From an uncultured Opitutaceae bacterium (GTDB lineage: Bacteria; Verrucomicrobiota; Verrucomicrobiia; Opitutales; Opitutaceae), in NCBI GenBank assembly GCA_937889545.1, contig CALAOT010000006.1, positions 51,257 through 115,256 of the forward strand: a stretch of 64,000 nucleotides of DNA. Reading direction: 5' to 3'. A program made the position numbers and the translations under genes. Each line of letters starts with the position of its first letter. Within the stretch, counting starts at the first letter, position 1. The notes under the pieces were generated by a model. The model had not been told where the DNA came from. It saw only the letters and a list, made by a program, of their open reading frames with translations, and ran no database searches. Below, in pieces: positions 55,092-63,295 of the stretch.

Positions 55092-55442
55092 GGGCCTCTG
55101 AGTATCATGTGCGGGACTGTGAACGAAGCCCGGATTCCCCGACATTGCTTATAAAGTGGCTGGCGTGGCCATCCAATGCCACATATATGCAATGCTCTTG
55201 CATCATACGTTGCATGGACGGACTGAAATCGGCAGTGGCGTCAAGGCTGCGCCTTGCGGATTCCCCAGCGATTGGCGGTCGCGAGCTTTTGCGTTGGGAA
55301 CTTCGCGCCGTTTTGCGGGCTCACTAGGTTGGCCCGACCGTTGCTGCCGCACCCGCAAAGGATCGCGGGCTCGGCGTCCGCCTGCGAGAGCGCTGGGTCG
55401 ACGGGGAGGACGCTGCCTTCAAGCATTCAGCCCCTAGCAGAA
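55092..55442. other. Leader of cassette 2 and adjoining non-coding DNA
   Basis: Next to the sigma gene is the leader block shared with cassette 1 (complement of 55121-55137). Beyond it, 55150-55215 is AT-rich, with ATGCAA-tgctc-TTGCAT (6-bp arms), a possible operator. The rest to 55442 holds only short open frames without recognisable domains. Confidence 0.45.
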
Positions 55443-55470
55443 TGGTGGATGTGCCGGGATTTGAACCCGG
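55443..55470 (-). repeat. tRNA 3'-end-like core A with arm-type direct repeats
   Basis: Complement of a tRNA T-arm and acceptor end including CCA (plus strand GCCGGGATTTGAACCCGG preceded by TGGTGGATGT). Forty-nine nt further on are two perfect TTGTCTGG repeats at 55520-55527 and 55531-55538 (11-bp period). No tRNA body exists. Core A and its arms are repeated as core D. The short frame reading MVDVPGFEPGG here is a translation artefact of the tRNA end. Confidence 0.7.
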
Positions 55471-55685
55471 TGGCTCTCCTATAAGCATCTTGCTCAGGGA
55501 CAGCGATTCTCACTCCAGATTGTCTGGTGTTTGTCTGGATGCTTGCTCGGAGCATTTGGCCATTATGAAACTCAGTCCAACCCTCTTCCATGAAAGAGAC
55601 GAAGGCAGTGAGCGGGTTTGCTGTGCTGAAAGGATAGCTCGGATTCCAACGGCATTCCTTGACTTGGAGCCGATGACTGACATGG

Positions 55686-55916
55686 ATGTCTGTCATACAA
55701 GTTACTACCCGCGAATTTACCCGTAAGTTTCCGAGCTTTCGCCGAGCTGCATTGGCCGGAAAGGAAGTCCGCGTTCGGGATCGGGCTGGAAACGATTTCG
55801 TTTTCCGCGCGACCGAAACCAGAACCGTGAGTCTAGCGGAGGCCATGGGCGACCTGATGGGGTCTGTCCGGAGCGGCCGGCCAAAGAAAACCTTAGTTGG
55901 GTACGGTCGTGATTGA
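55686..55916 (+). CDS. Phd/YefM-type antitoxin, copy 1
   Basis: 76 aa. The N-terminal part (MSVIQVTTREFTRKFPSFRR) has the prevent-host-death pattern in which the antitoxin binds DNA, followed by a strand (VRVRDRAGNDFVFRATE) and a C-terminal toxin-binding segment. It overlaps the PIN toxin gene, so the pair is translationally coupled. A second copy lies at 62313-62543. Confidence 0.75.
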   Translation: MSVIQVTTREFTRKFPSFRRAALAGKEVRVRDRAGNDFVFRATETRTVSLAEAMGDLMGSVRSGRPKKTLVGYGRD

Positions 55917-56319
55917 CGTTATTCTCGATACGGGTCCCCTCGTGGGCTCGCTGGATTCTGATGACCAATGGCATGGATGGGCCGCAGGTCAGTTTGCCAC
56001 AATGAAACAGCCCGCCATTACGTGCGAAGCCGTGATTTCGGAGGCTTGCTTTCTCCTGCGCGGCGTGCCCGATGGGCGGCAAAAAATATTCGCCTTGGTC
56101 GAACGCGGGATCCTGCGCGTTTTGCCCATGCTGCCCGATGAATCGCCTGCGGTGAGGGCTTTGCTTATGCGCTACGGGAAACGTATGGACTATGCCGATG
56201 CCTGCCTGGTGAGACTGTCGGAGCTTTACCGCGAGCATACGGTCGTAACCACCGATACGGATGACTTTCGAATCTATCGGCGATTTACCCGGCAAGCGCT
56301 TCCTTTGATAACGCCCTGA
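55909..56319 (+). CDS. PIN-domain (VapC-like) toxin, copy 1
   Basis: 136 aa from GTG 55909, overlapping the antitoxin by 8 nt; a TTG at 55897 is an alternative start. PIN-domain acidic residues are visible: Asp7 in VILDTGPLVG, Glu in EAVISEACFLL, Asp in MDYADACLVRLSE and the terminal Asp pair in VVTTDTDDF. PIN toxins are Mg-dependent RNases that cut tRNA or rRNA. Together with the Phd-type gene it forms a type II module that is duplicated 6.6 kb downstream. Confidence 0.85.
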   Translation: MIDVILDTGPLVGSLDSDDQWHGWAAGQFATMKQPAITCEAVISEACFLLRGVPDGRQKIFALVERGILRVLPMLPDESPAVRALLMRYGKRMDYADACLVRLSELYREHTVVTTDTDDFRIYRRFTRQALPLITP

Positions 56320-56479
56320 CGCGGACCGGCGCTGTTTTGCAAATGCCGCCAGCCCTCACGACAGTTCGATCGCGACGATGTATGAAGTGGGTGATTGGCG
56401 ATGAGGCGGGTCGCGAGTATGGCGAGTTACTCGCCAATTGCGTCGGGACCAACCCGGAATTGAGCCTGCGTCACTGAAG

Positions 56480-56848
56480 ATGCCGTATCCACACCCCGCG
56501 ACCGAAGAATCCTACGCTCACAACCGCGGGCTGATGGAATCAACACGTTACCTTCCACCCGACCAGTTGCGCGATTGGTTTGTGTATCTGATTCACGCAC
56601 GAAATAGCTATATCGGAATTTGGATCTTGGGGAAAAGGGGATTCATGATCCTGCGTGAGAAATTTGACCGTCTTTCCCTCGACGTTGAATATAACTGGGA
56701 CACAGGACATCCGTTCGAGACGGCTAAGCCGTTCATCGAGCTCGATGGACCTGTCTCTCCCGGCAAAGAACGCGAAGTGCTCGATGCCAAACACATTGAG
56801 ATTCCATTCGCAGATTACACGGCTCGTACAAACCAGTGGTGTCAGTAG
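56480..56848 (+). CDS. Hypothetical protein, intact copy
   Basis: 122 aa from ATG 56480 (MPYPHPATEESYAHNRGLME). No known domain; mixed charge, rich in aromatic residues (RDWFVYLIHARNSYIGIWIL), no signal peptide. It follows the PIN toxin by 160 nt. The second copy (63107) is cut off by an insertion element after the residues KRGFMI. Whether it is part of the toxin module is unknown. Confidence 0.5.
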   Translation: MPYPHPATEESYAHNRGLMESTRYLPPDQLRDWFVYLIHARNSYIGIWILGKRGFMILREKFDRLSLDVEYNWDTGHPFETAKPFIELDGPVSPGKEREVLDAKHIEIPFADYTARTNQWCQ

Positions 56849-57140
56849 CCGGGATCGACCCACAGGCGGGGTCCTAATTGCTTCATGACTTGTTCGTCAC
56901 GTGTACAGGTAACGAGCTTCGACAGAACGCTAATTATTCATTATCAGAAATTAAAATGGTGGAGGTGCCGGAATTTGAACCCGGCAACTCGCTGAGACGA
57001 TAGCCCGTTCTCCATTGGGGTCGTCCGGGATTTGCCCGGTCACTCCGGAGATGCCTTCAGCTTGAATCCCTCCGGAATCCGGCCCGGCGCCGCCTTCGAT
57101 CGGCAACCGTGGCGCGCCCCGGAATTGCGCCCCGCCCGGC
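56849..57140. other. Intergenic region with tRNA-like core B
   Basis: 292 nt without a gene. 56900-56960 is AT-rich. Core B lies at 56957-56984. Confidence 0.5.
56957..56984 (-). repeat. tRNA 3'-end-like core B with arm-type direct repeats
   Basis: Complement of a T-arm/acceptor end with CCA (plus strand TGGTGGAGGTGCCGG followed by AATTTGAACCCGG). The pair TCGTCCGG (57021-57028) and TTGCCCGG (57032-57039) repeats the 11-bp-period arm arrangement, 36 nt beyond the core. No anticodon arm. Confidence 0.65.
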
Positions 57141-59607
57141 CTACAGGGGCGACGGGTTGGCCGGCGCCCGGTTCCAAGAGGCTCCCTGGTCGATCCATGT
57201 CCGTATCAGGTTGATTTCCGAGGCGCTTAGGCTCGGGAATTCGTCCCGGTGCTTCAACGGGGGCATTTCAAGGTCCTCCACCTCGTCTGATGCGAAGATG
57301 ACGAGCTGGCTGTCGCCTCCCTGTCCAGGCACGACCGCCGGCTCCCCACTCCGGCCGCCCTTCAGGAGCGCTTCCCTGGAAGTGATGCTGAAACGGGCTT
57401 TCGGCTTTTCTCCGCTGTGGCATTTGATGCAGGAGCGCTCGAGCACGGGGTCCACATCGCGGGTGAAATCCACGACCCTGCCGCCGCCAGTTCCCATTCC
57501 ATTTGGCGCCGCGGTCCTGCGCCCGAGGGCCTCCTCTTCCTGCGAAGCCTTGGTCCTCGCATACGACGCGACTAGGGCCTCCACGGGGGAAAGCGGGCGC
57601 GATGAGGCCTTGGGCTCCATCGTCTGGAGCAGGGCCATGGTCGCCCAGGCTGTTCCCCCGGAGGAGATCCACTGGTCATTGCCGTGGGGAAACCCGCTGT
57701 CGAAGTGCGGCTGGAAGGGCCAGGTTCGGCTGTGCACCCACCACGACCCGTCCTCGTACTGGGTCCGCAGGAGAAATTGAACGCCCCGCTCGTAGGCCGT
57801 GTCGGCCGCGGAGATGCGTCCGGCCTCATGGAGCGCGAAAAGCGCCTCACCCGTTGCCCAGGCGTCGCTCTCCAGGCCGGCCAGCTGCGCCCAGCGCCCG
57901 TCGGGCCCCCGCCTCCCTATGATCGAGGAGGCAAGCCCCCGGAGCTTGCGCGGCGGCTCGCCGGCCCACCCAAGCCCCATGAGCTGCGAGACCTGGTCGC
58001 TGAATGTCGCCGGCTCGGCCTTCCAGAGCCAGCGTCGGGCCCGGGAGAGGCAGGCGCGGGTCTCGACCTCGGAGTTGGGGAGCGGATAGAGCTGGACGGC
58101 GCGCACGGCCCAGGCCGTGGCCGCGAACCTGCCGCCCTCGAGAGGGGGGCGCAGGTCGGTCCAGTGCCAGGAGCCGTCCGGGTTCTGCGCGTTCACCAGG
58201 TAACGCACGAATGCCTCGGTCATCGCGTCCGGCGCGTAACCCAGCGCATGCAGCCCCATGAGGCCGTACCCGATCTGCACCGGCGCGTCGGGGATGGGGT
58301 CCTCGTCCTCCCGCGCGGATTCCTCCAGGGGATGCCACATCTCCATCTGCGCTGCCAGCTGGTGGCCCAGGGCGGCCGCGTCGATGTGCAGGCCCCGCTC
58401 CGCGCCCCATGCGAACGCGACAGCCGCGAGATACTGGTGGTGGCGGGATACGCACTTGGCCTCGTCCCGCACGAAGCGGTTGTCGACGAACCCCGTCGAG
58501 GCCCTCTGGAGCAGGTCGATCGCCCTCTGGGCGCGGTCCCGGACGGGAACGTCATCCGGCATATGGCGGGCTGAAAAGGCCTTCGCGGAGGGGACCGCCG
58601 GCGGCGTTCTGGCCCCGGCCTGCCTGAGAAACGCGACTAGCTGCGAATGGGGCCCCGATTTCATCGCGAACGTGAGCGCGGTGGCTCCCGCCTCGTTTGC
58701 CTCGTTCACGTTGGCGCCCCTTTCGACAAGGAGGCGGGCGATCGCAGGGTCGCCCTGCTCGCTGTACCCGGCAAACACCATCGGCGTCGTCTGGTGCCCT
58801 CAGGGCGACTTGAAGTGAAGATCGGCCGCTCTCCTGATCAGCGCGGCCGCGAGCGCAGGATGGCCCGAGTAGAGCGCCCAGTTGAGCGCATGGCCGGCGA
58901 AGTCGGCGTCGAAGTTGATATCGGCGCCATGCTCCAGGAGCTGCGTCATGGCGGTCTCGTCGCCGAAATACACCGCCATGGCGAGGGGGGACTGGGCGAG
59001 CCCCTTGGATTGTTGGGGGCTCGCCCCGCGGTCCAGCAGCAGCGCGAGCGTGCGCGGGTCGGCCCCGTAGACCGCCTTCAGGGCAACATACTCCTGGCCG
59101 CCCTTCTTCGCGTGCGTGTCCGCCCCGGCGCCCAGCAGGCGGCCGACGATGAGGTGCGACTCCCGATGCGCGGCCGCGGCCATCAGCGGAGTGAGCTCCA
59201 ACTTTGAGGCGAGGTTCGGGTTTGCGCCGCGCTCGAGCAGTGCGCGCACGATCTCCTCGTTGCCCGCCCCGTAGAGGAGCGGTGTCGCCCCGGCGTCATT
59301 CAGCGCATTGGGCTTCGCGCCCCGGTCAAGGAGGGCTTGCACGGCCGCGGCGTCCCCGCGGTAGGCCGCGACGTGGAGCACCGTGTCTCCGCGGCTGTCG
59401 CGGGCCGAGGGGTCTGCGCCGCGACCCAGCAGCGTGCGCAGGCCGGACGGAGTCCCCCGAACGGACGGCGCTGACGATGTCAGGCTCGGCCTTGGGGGCC
59501 GCCGGAGCCTCCAGTGCGAACAGCGCGGCCGGAAATCCGAGGACAGCCGCGAGCGTGGTCCTGACCGGCCGCGATTTCAGGAGGTTGGCCGGTCTAAAAG
59601 TGGGCAT
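57141..59607 (-). pseudogene. Ankyrin / squalene-cyclase-like / Planctomycete cytochrome fusion, disrupted
   Basis: Three frames read as one protein from ATG 59607 (MPTFRPANLLKSRPVRTTLA, signal peptide). The first frame reaches VSAVRSGDS near 59449, where a frameshift (+1 or -2) moves to the frame giving SGLRTLLGRGADPS and five or six ankyrin repeats. An in-frame TGA at 58800-58802 (HFKSP-stop-GHQTTPMVFAG) interrupts the last repeats. The remainder, open from 58781, has one more ankyrin unit, an alpha/alpha-barrel like squalene/prenyltransferase repeats (PDGSWHWTDL, EDGSWWVHSRTW) and a PSCyt1-type heme domain with CIKCHSGEKP and EPAVVPG. Decayed gene or two sequencing errors. Confidence 0.7.
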
Positions 59608-59800
59608 GCGTCGGGTGATCGCGTGCGGCGGATGCCCAGAGAAGAATAAGCGAGCCGCCGGGCGAGACAAATCTGCCAGCATGAGAGGCTTTGCCCCGCC
59701 GCGATCCCCTGAATAGGCGTTTGTGCGCCTTGGGCCGCCTCGGGGCGGGAATCCGAAACCCCGCCGGTCGCCCGGCGCCGCATTGGCGCGGGCGTCGGAA

Positions 59801-59829
59801 TGGCGGAGATGCAGGGATTAGGACCCGGG
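59801..59829 (-). repeat. Degenerate tRNA 3'-end-like core F
   Basis: TGGCGGAGATGCAGGGATT followed by AGGACCCGGG resembles the other cores but with several changes (ATTTGAAC to ATTAGGAC). No arm repeats found. Lies 6 nt before the end of the coiled-coil gene. Confidence 0.4.
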
Positions 59830-59835
59830 CGCCCG

Positions 59836-60558
59836 TCACTGCGCCGTCGCGCTCAACGTGTCGAAGCCGGCGCTCCCAATGACCACCCGTGCCCCCGCAG
59901 TCAGGTTCTCAACATTTAGCAATCCGGCGCCTTCTATCATGGCGGACCTGGCGGACGCCTTTCCGGATTCGGTGATCGTGATGGTAACCTTCATCGGATC
60001 GGGATTCAGGTTCCTCACGTGCATCGTGAATCCGCGGTCCCAGAAGTTCTTTTCGAATGAGGCCGCCAAAGGCATGGCCCGCGCCTTGAGGGCCAGCGGC
60101 TGCAGCTTGGTCAGGTCGCCCTGGGCCTTTGCCAGCTGCGACTTCAGGCTCTCCGCCTGGCTCCTGGCCTGATCGAGATCCTTGCGCAGCCCGGACGACT
60201 CGTCCTTGGCCGAATTGAGCTTGGCCTGGAATTCAGCGTGCATTTCAGACGACTGGGCCTTGGCCTTGTCCACCTGCGACCGGAGGTCGGCCCGGACCCC
60301 CTCGAGCTGCGACTGGAGGTCCGACTGCCGGGCCTGCGCCTTGTCGAGCTGCGACTTCAGGTCCTCCGCGTGGCCCTTGGCCCTGCCAAGCTGCAGCTGA
60401 AGGTCGGCCGAGCGCGCGTTGGCCGTGTCCACGTCGGCCTTCACCTTGCTTGTCTCGGAATCAGCCTTGGCGAGTTGCGCCTTGTCCCTGGTCACCACGG
60501 AATTGAGCTGGTAGACCGCGCCGGCAAGGAGGACCGCAATTATCGCGAGAACAAACAC
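59836..60558 (-). CDS. Membrane-anchored coiled-coil protein
   Basis: 240 aa from GTG 60558, but the frame stays open upstream and encodes PPPEWEEPRPAGTPFAVRAA without an ATG, GTG or TTG, so the true start may be a rare codon or further up. A membrane helix (VFVLAIIAVLLAGAVYQLN) is followed by a long heptad coiled coil (about residues 22-150; repeated units such as AEDLKSQLDKAQARQSDLQS). The C-terminal 80 residues form a small beta domain (FTMHVRNLNPDPMKVTITIT) like a DUF-type FxLYD domain. Unknown function. Flanked by tRNA-like cores F and C. Confidence 0.65.
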   Translation of the reverse strand: MFVLAIIAVLLAGAVYQLNSVVTRDKAQLAKADSETSKVKADVDTANARSADLQLQLGRAKGHAEDLKSQLDKAQARQSDLQSQLEGVRADLRSQVDKAKAQSSEMHAEFQAKLNSAKDESSGLRKDLDQARSQAESLKSQLAKAQGDLTKLQPLALKARAMPLAASFEKNFWDRGFTMHVRNLNPDPMKVTITITESGKASARSAMIEGAGLLNVENLTAGARVVIGSAGFDTLSATAQ

Positions 60559-61212
60559 CGCCGCGCGAACGGCGAAGGGCGTTCCCGCGGGTCTGGGCTC
60601 TTCCCACTCGGGGGGCGGTTGTGTGTATCTAGGGGGAATCTGGGTGGGGGGGTCGATTAGCGATAAGAAGGGATTATGGCCGGTTAGACAGCAAAATCCC
60701 GAGATTAAGTGTGTGGGTCGTCCGATAAAGAATGACGCAAGACGATTATGTTAAGCCGGTTATTGCAAACCAGGCTTCCTGCATTCCTGCGGTTTTGGAG
60801 GCGGTTCACGTGCAGGGCGGGGAAGGGACCAGATATCGGCATGAAGCGCCTTTGTTGAATCCGGGTCCCCGGCCCAACGGTCTGCCAACTGCTTTGACAC
60901 CCATGCTCGAACCAATGCCCCGGGCATAGTGACTGGTGGCAATTCGCCTGCTCTTGGTCGCAAGGCCGCTGCCAGGGACAGGCTTCGCCCGGAAGGTTGG
61001 GCAAATCAGTGGAGGTGCCGGGATTTGAACCCGCCATCTTGGCGATTTCTTCCTAGGTGCTTAAACAACCCTGTCATGAATGTGGCTAGCTTGCAGAGGG
61101 AATTGTTGGATCTTATTTGGATTGGAACATGCCCTCCCTTTCAGCCATGAAGAACGAGTTCCGGCCGCCTCAACTCATATTCGCGACGATCGCAGCGGCG
61201 AGAGACGAAGAC
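60559..61212. other. Intergenic region with tRNA-like core C
   Basis: About 650 nt, AT-richer than the flanks. Short open frames on both strands are mutually overlapping and without recognisable domains; the frame reading WRCRDLNPPSWRF at about 61010 is a translation of the tRNA end. Core C is at 61008-61033. Confidence 0.45.
61008..61033 (-). repeat. tRNA 3'-end-like core C
   Basis: AGTGGAGGTGCCGGG followed by ATTTGAACCCG, complement of a T-arm/acceptor end without the terminal T of CCA. The paired arm repeats seen with cores A, B, D and E are not recognised here. No tRNA body. Confidence 0.6.
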
Positions 61213-61953
61213 ATGAACCGAATCCTGAATCGCTTCCAAGGAGGATGGTGGCGATCGTCCACGGCCACTATCCTGCTTGCATATCTTGCCGGCTGTTCCG
61301 TCGGGCCGAGCACGAATACAATGGCTTCGCACCTGCCCACGCCGCATGCGGCCAGCTACTCGACGATGTTTCCACTTACTGAGAGTCCGATCTCAGAAGG
61401 CGGTCACTGGATGGGTGGGAAAATGATCGGCTTTGATTGGGGCGATATCTCGACAGCCCCCGAATATGCATTCGGCCACGCGGGCCCCAAAGCCTATGCG
61501 GACTCGGTGGCTCTTCTTACCGGCGAATGGCCTTCCAATCAAAGCGTGGAGGTGGTGGTGGAAAAAAGAGCGGTGTTTCGCTATCCGGAAGTGTCGATTC
61601 GGCTTCGATCCTCGTTGGCGATGCACAACTGCGATGGATACGAGATCTCCTATTCTCTGAAGGATGGGGATGCCGCCTACCTGATCATTGTAAGATGGAA
61701 CGGGCCGCTGGCCGATTTCACATACCTTCTGAACGTGCAAGGGAAGCAGTACGCCGTGAAGACGGGCGACGTGGTAAAGGCGACCGTTGTGGGCAACGAG
61801 ATCAAGACATACAAAAACGGATTGTTGATGGGGGCGACGAAGGACGGTAGCTACACCCGTGGGAATCCAGGCTTCGGGTTCAACGAGGGATCGAATGGCG
61901 ACTACGGCATCAGCCGGTTCAGTGCAACCGCAACCGATGCTTCAACATTTTGA
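61213..61953 (+). CDS. Lipoprotein with concanavalin-like (LamG-type) domain
   Basis: 246 aa from ATG 61213, chosen because the lipobox LAGC (Cys28) then follows a normal signal peptide (MNRILNRFQGGWWRSSTATI); an ATG at 61117 would make the leader too long. The mature part reads as a jelly roll: QSVEVVVEKR, VSIRLRSSLAMHNCDGYEIS, GDVVKATVVGNEIKTYKNGL and NPGFGFNEGS, a pattern seen in 3-keto-disaccharide hydrolase/LamG-like domains. Likely carbohydrate or surface binding. AT-richer than the window average and bounded by cores C and D. Confidence 0.65.
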   Translation: MNRILNRFQGGWWRSSTATILLAYLAGCSVGPSTNTMASHLPTPHAASYSTMFPLTESPISEGGHWMGGKMIGFDWGDISTAPEYAFGHAGPKAYADSVALLTGEWPSNQSVEVVVEKRAVFRYPEVSIRLRSSLAMHNCDGYEISYSLKDGDAAYLIIVRWNGPLADFTYLLNVQGKQYAVKTGDVVKATVVGNEIKTYKNGLLMGATKDGSYTRGNPGFGFNEGSNGDYGISRFSATATDASTF

Positions 61954-62312
61954 GCCGTAAGCGGTGCTAGTTTTCCCATCAATTGAAGGCGACTATTGGC
62001 AGGATTCGGCCGTCAATGGGCACAGGCGACGCCCGACACTCCTAGCGACGGGAAGCGGGCCTAGGAAATCTGGCGGAGGTGCCGGGATTTGAACACGGGA
62101 GCCCCCCTATAGGAACATTGCTCAGGGACAGCGATTCTCACTCCAGATTTTCTGGTGTTTGTCTGGATGTTTGAACGGGCATTTGGCCATTATGAAACTC
62201 TGTCTAACATTCTTCGATGAAAGACGACATAGGGAGAAGAGTGCTTCATGTGGTGAAACATTGGCCCGACTTCGAATGGCATGCCTTGACTTTGAGATGA
62301 TGGCTGACATGG
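61954..62312. other. Intergenic region with tRNA-like core D
   Basis: 359 nt without a gene; contains core D, its arm repeats and the leader of the second Phd/PIN module, similar but not identical to 55443-55685. Confidence 0.6.
62071..62099 (-). repeat. tRNA 3'-end-like core D with arm-type direct repeats
   Basis: Counterpart of core A (TGGCGGAGGTGCCGGG, then ATTTGAACACGGG). Arms TTTTCTGG (62148-62155) and TTGTCTGG (62159-62166) keep the 11-bp period and the 49-nt distance. Confidence 0.7.
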
Positions 62313-62543
62313 ATGTCTGTCATGCAAGTAACCACCCGCGAATTTACCCGTAGGTTCCCGAGCTTTCGCCGAGCTGCATTGGCCGGAAAGGAAGTCCGCG
62401 TTCGGGATCGGGCTGGAAACGATTTCGTTTTCCGCGCGACCGAAACCAGAACCGTGAGTCTAGCGGAGGCCATGGGCGACCTGATGGGGTCTGTCCGGAG
62501 CGGCCGGCCAAAGAAAACCTTAGTTGGGTACGGTCGTGATTGA
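62313..62543 (+). CDS. Phd/YefM-type antitoxin, copy 2
   Basis: 76 aa; differs from copy 1 by two residues near the N-terminus (MSVMQVTTREFTRRFPSF). Overlaps the second PIN toxin gene in the same way. Cross-talk between the two modules is expected because the interacting surfaces are almost identical. Confidence 0.75.
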   Translation: MSVMQVTTREFTRRFPSFRRAALAGKEVRVRDRAGNDFVFRATETRTVSLAEAMGDLMGSVRSGRPKKTLVGYGRD

Positions 62544-62946
62544 CGTTATTCTCGATACGGGTCCCCTCGTGGGCTCGCTGGATTCTGATGACCAATGGCA
62601 TGGATGGGCCGCAGGTCAGTTTGCCACAATGAAACAGCCCGCCATTACGTGCGAAGCCGTGATTTCGGAGGCTTGCTTTCTCCTGCGCGGCGTGCCCGAT
62701 GGGCGGCAAAAAATATTCGCCTTGGTCGAACGCGGGATCCTGCGCGTTTTGCCCATGCTGCCCGATGAATCGCCTGCAGTGAGGGCCTTGCTTACGCGCT
62801 ACGGGAAACGTATGGACTATGCCGATGCCTGCCTGGTGAGGCTGTCGGAGCTTTACCGCGAGCATACGGTCGTAACCACCGATGCGGATGACTTTCGAAT
62901 CTATCGGCGATTTACCCGGCAAGCGCTTCCTATGATAACACTCTGA
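62536..62946 (+). CDS. PIN-domain (VapC-like) toxin, copy 2
   Basis: 136 aa from GTG 62536; four substitutions from copy 1 (LLMRYG to LLTRYG, TTDTDD to TTDADD, and two at the C-terminus, PLITP to PMITL). All acidic PIN residues are retained, so it should be active. Confidence 0.85.
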   Translation: MIDVILDTGPLVGSLDSDDQWHGWAAGQFATMKQPAITCEAVISEACFLLRGVPDGRQKIFALVERGILRVLPMLPDESPAVRALLTRYGKRMDYADACLVRLSELYREHTVVTTDADDFRIYRRFTRQALPMITL

Positions 62947-63106
62947 CGCGGGCCGACGCTGTTTTGCAAATGCCGCTAGCCCTCACGACACTTCCATCGC
63001 GACGATGTGTGAAGTGGGTGATTAGCGATGAGGCGGGTCGCGAGTATAGCGAGTCGCTTGGCTATTGCGTCGGGACAAACCCGGAACTGCGTTTGCGCCA
63101 CTGACG

Positions 63107-63295
63107 ATGCCGTATCCACGCCCCGCGACCGAGGAATCCTACGCTCATTACCGCGGGCTTATGGACTCAACACGTTATCTTTCGCCCGACCAGCTGCGCG
63201 ATAGATTTGTGTATCTGATCCACGCACGAAATAGCTATATCGGAATCTGGATTGTGGAAAAAAGGGGATTCATGATCCGAATGGCGCTAAGATGA
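63107..63295 (+). pseudogene. Hypothetical protein copy truncated by insertion element
   Basis: Starts at ATG 63107 like the intact copy at 56480 and matches it through KRGFMI; from 63279 the sequence is insertion-element DNA and the frame ends after five foreign residues at 63295. About half of the protein is lost. Confidence 0.85.

Larger units (their letters stand above)
55443..56651 (+). repeat. 1.2-kb direct repeat, copy 1
   Basis: Aligns with 62071-63278 with at most a single-base indel. It contains tRNA-like core A, the Phd/PIN module and the first part of a hypothetical gene. Identity is uneven: about 410 bp (55738-56150) appear identical, whereas the leader and the hypothetical gene differ at many positions. 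Confidence 0.9.
62071..63278 (+). repeat. 1.2-kb direct repeat, copy 2
   Basis: Second copy of 55443-56651. The alignment stops at 63278 where insertion-element sequence begins. Confidence 0.9.

Noticed and set aside
55443..55470. Working tRNA gene at the tRNA-like cores
   Set aside because: Only the T-arm and acceptor 3' side are present; no D-arm, anticodon arm or pairing 5' acceptor could be found upstream on the minus strand for any core.
55442..55726. Small protein beginning MVDVPGFEPGG
   Set aside because: The sequence is a translation of a tRNA 3' end, a common source of spurious proteins.
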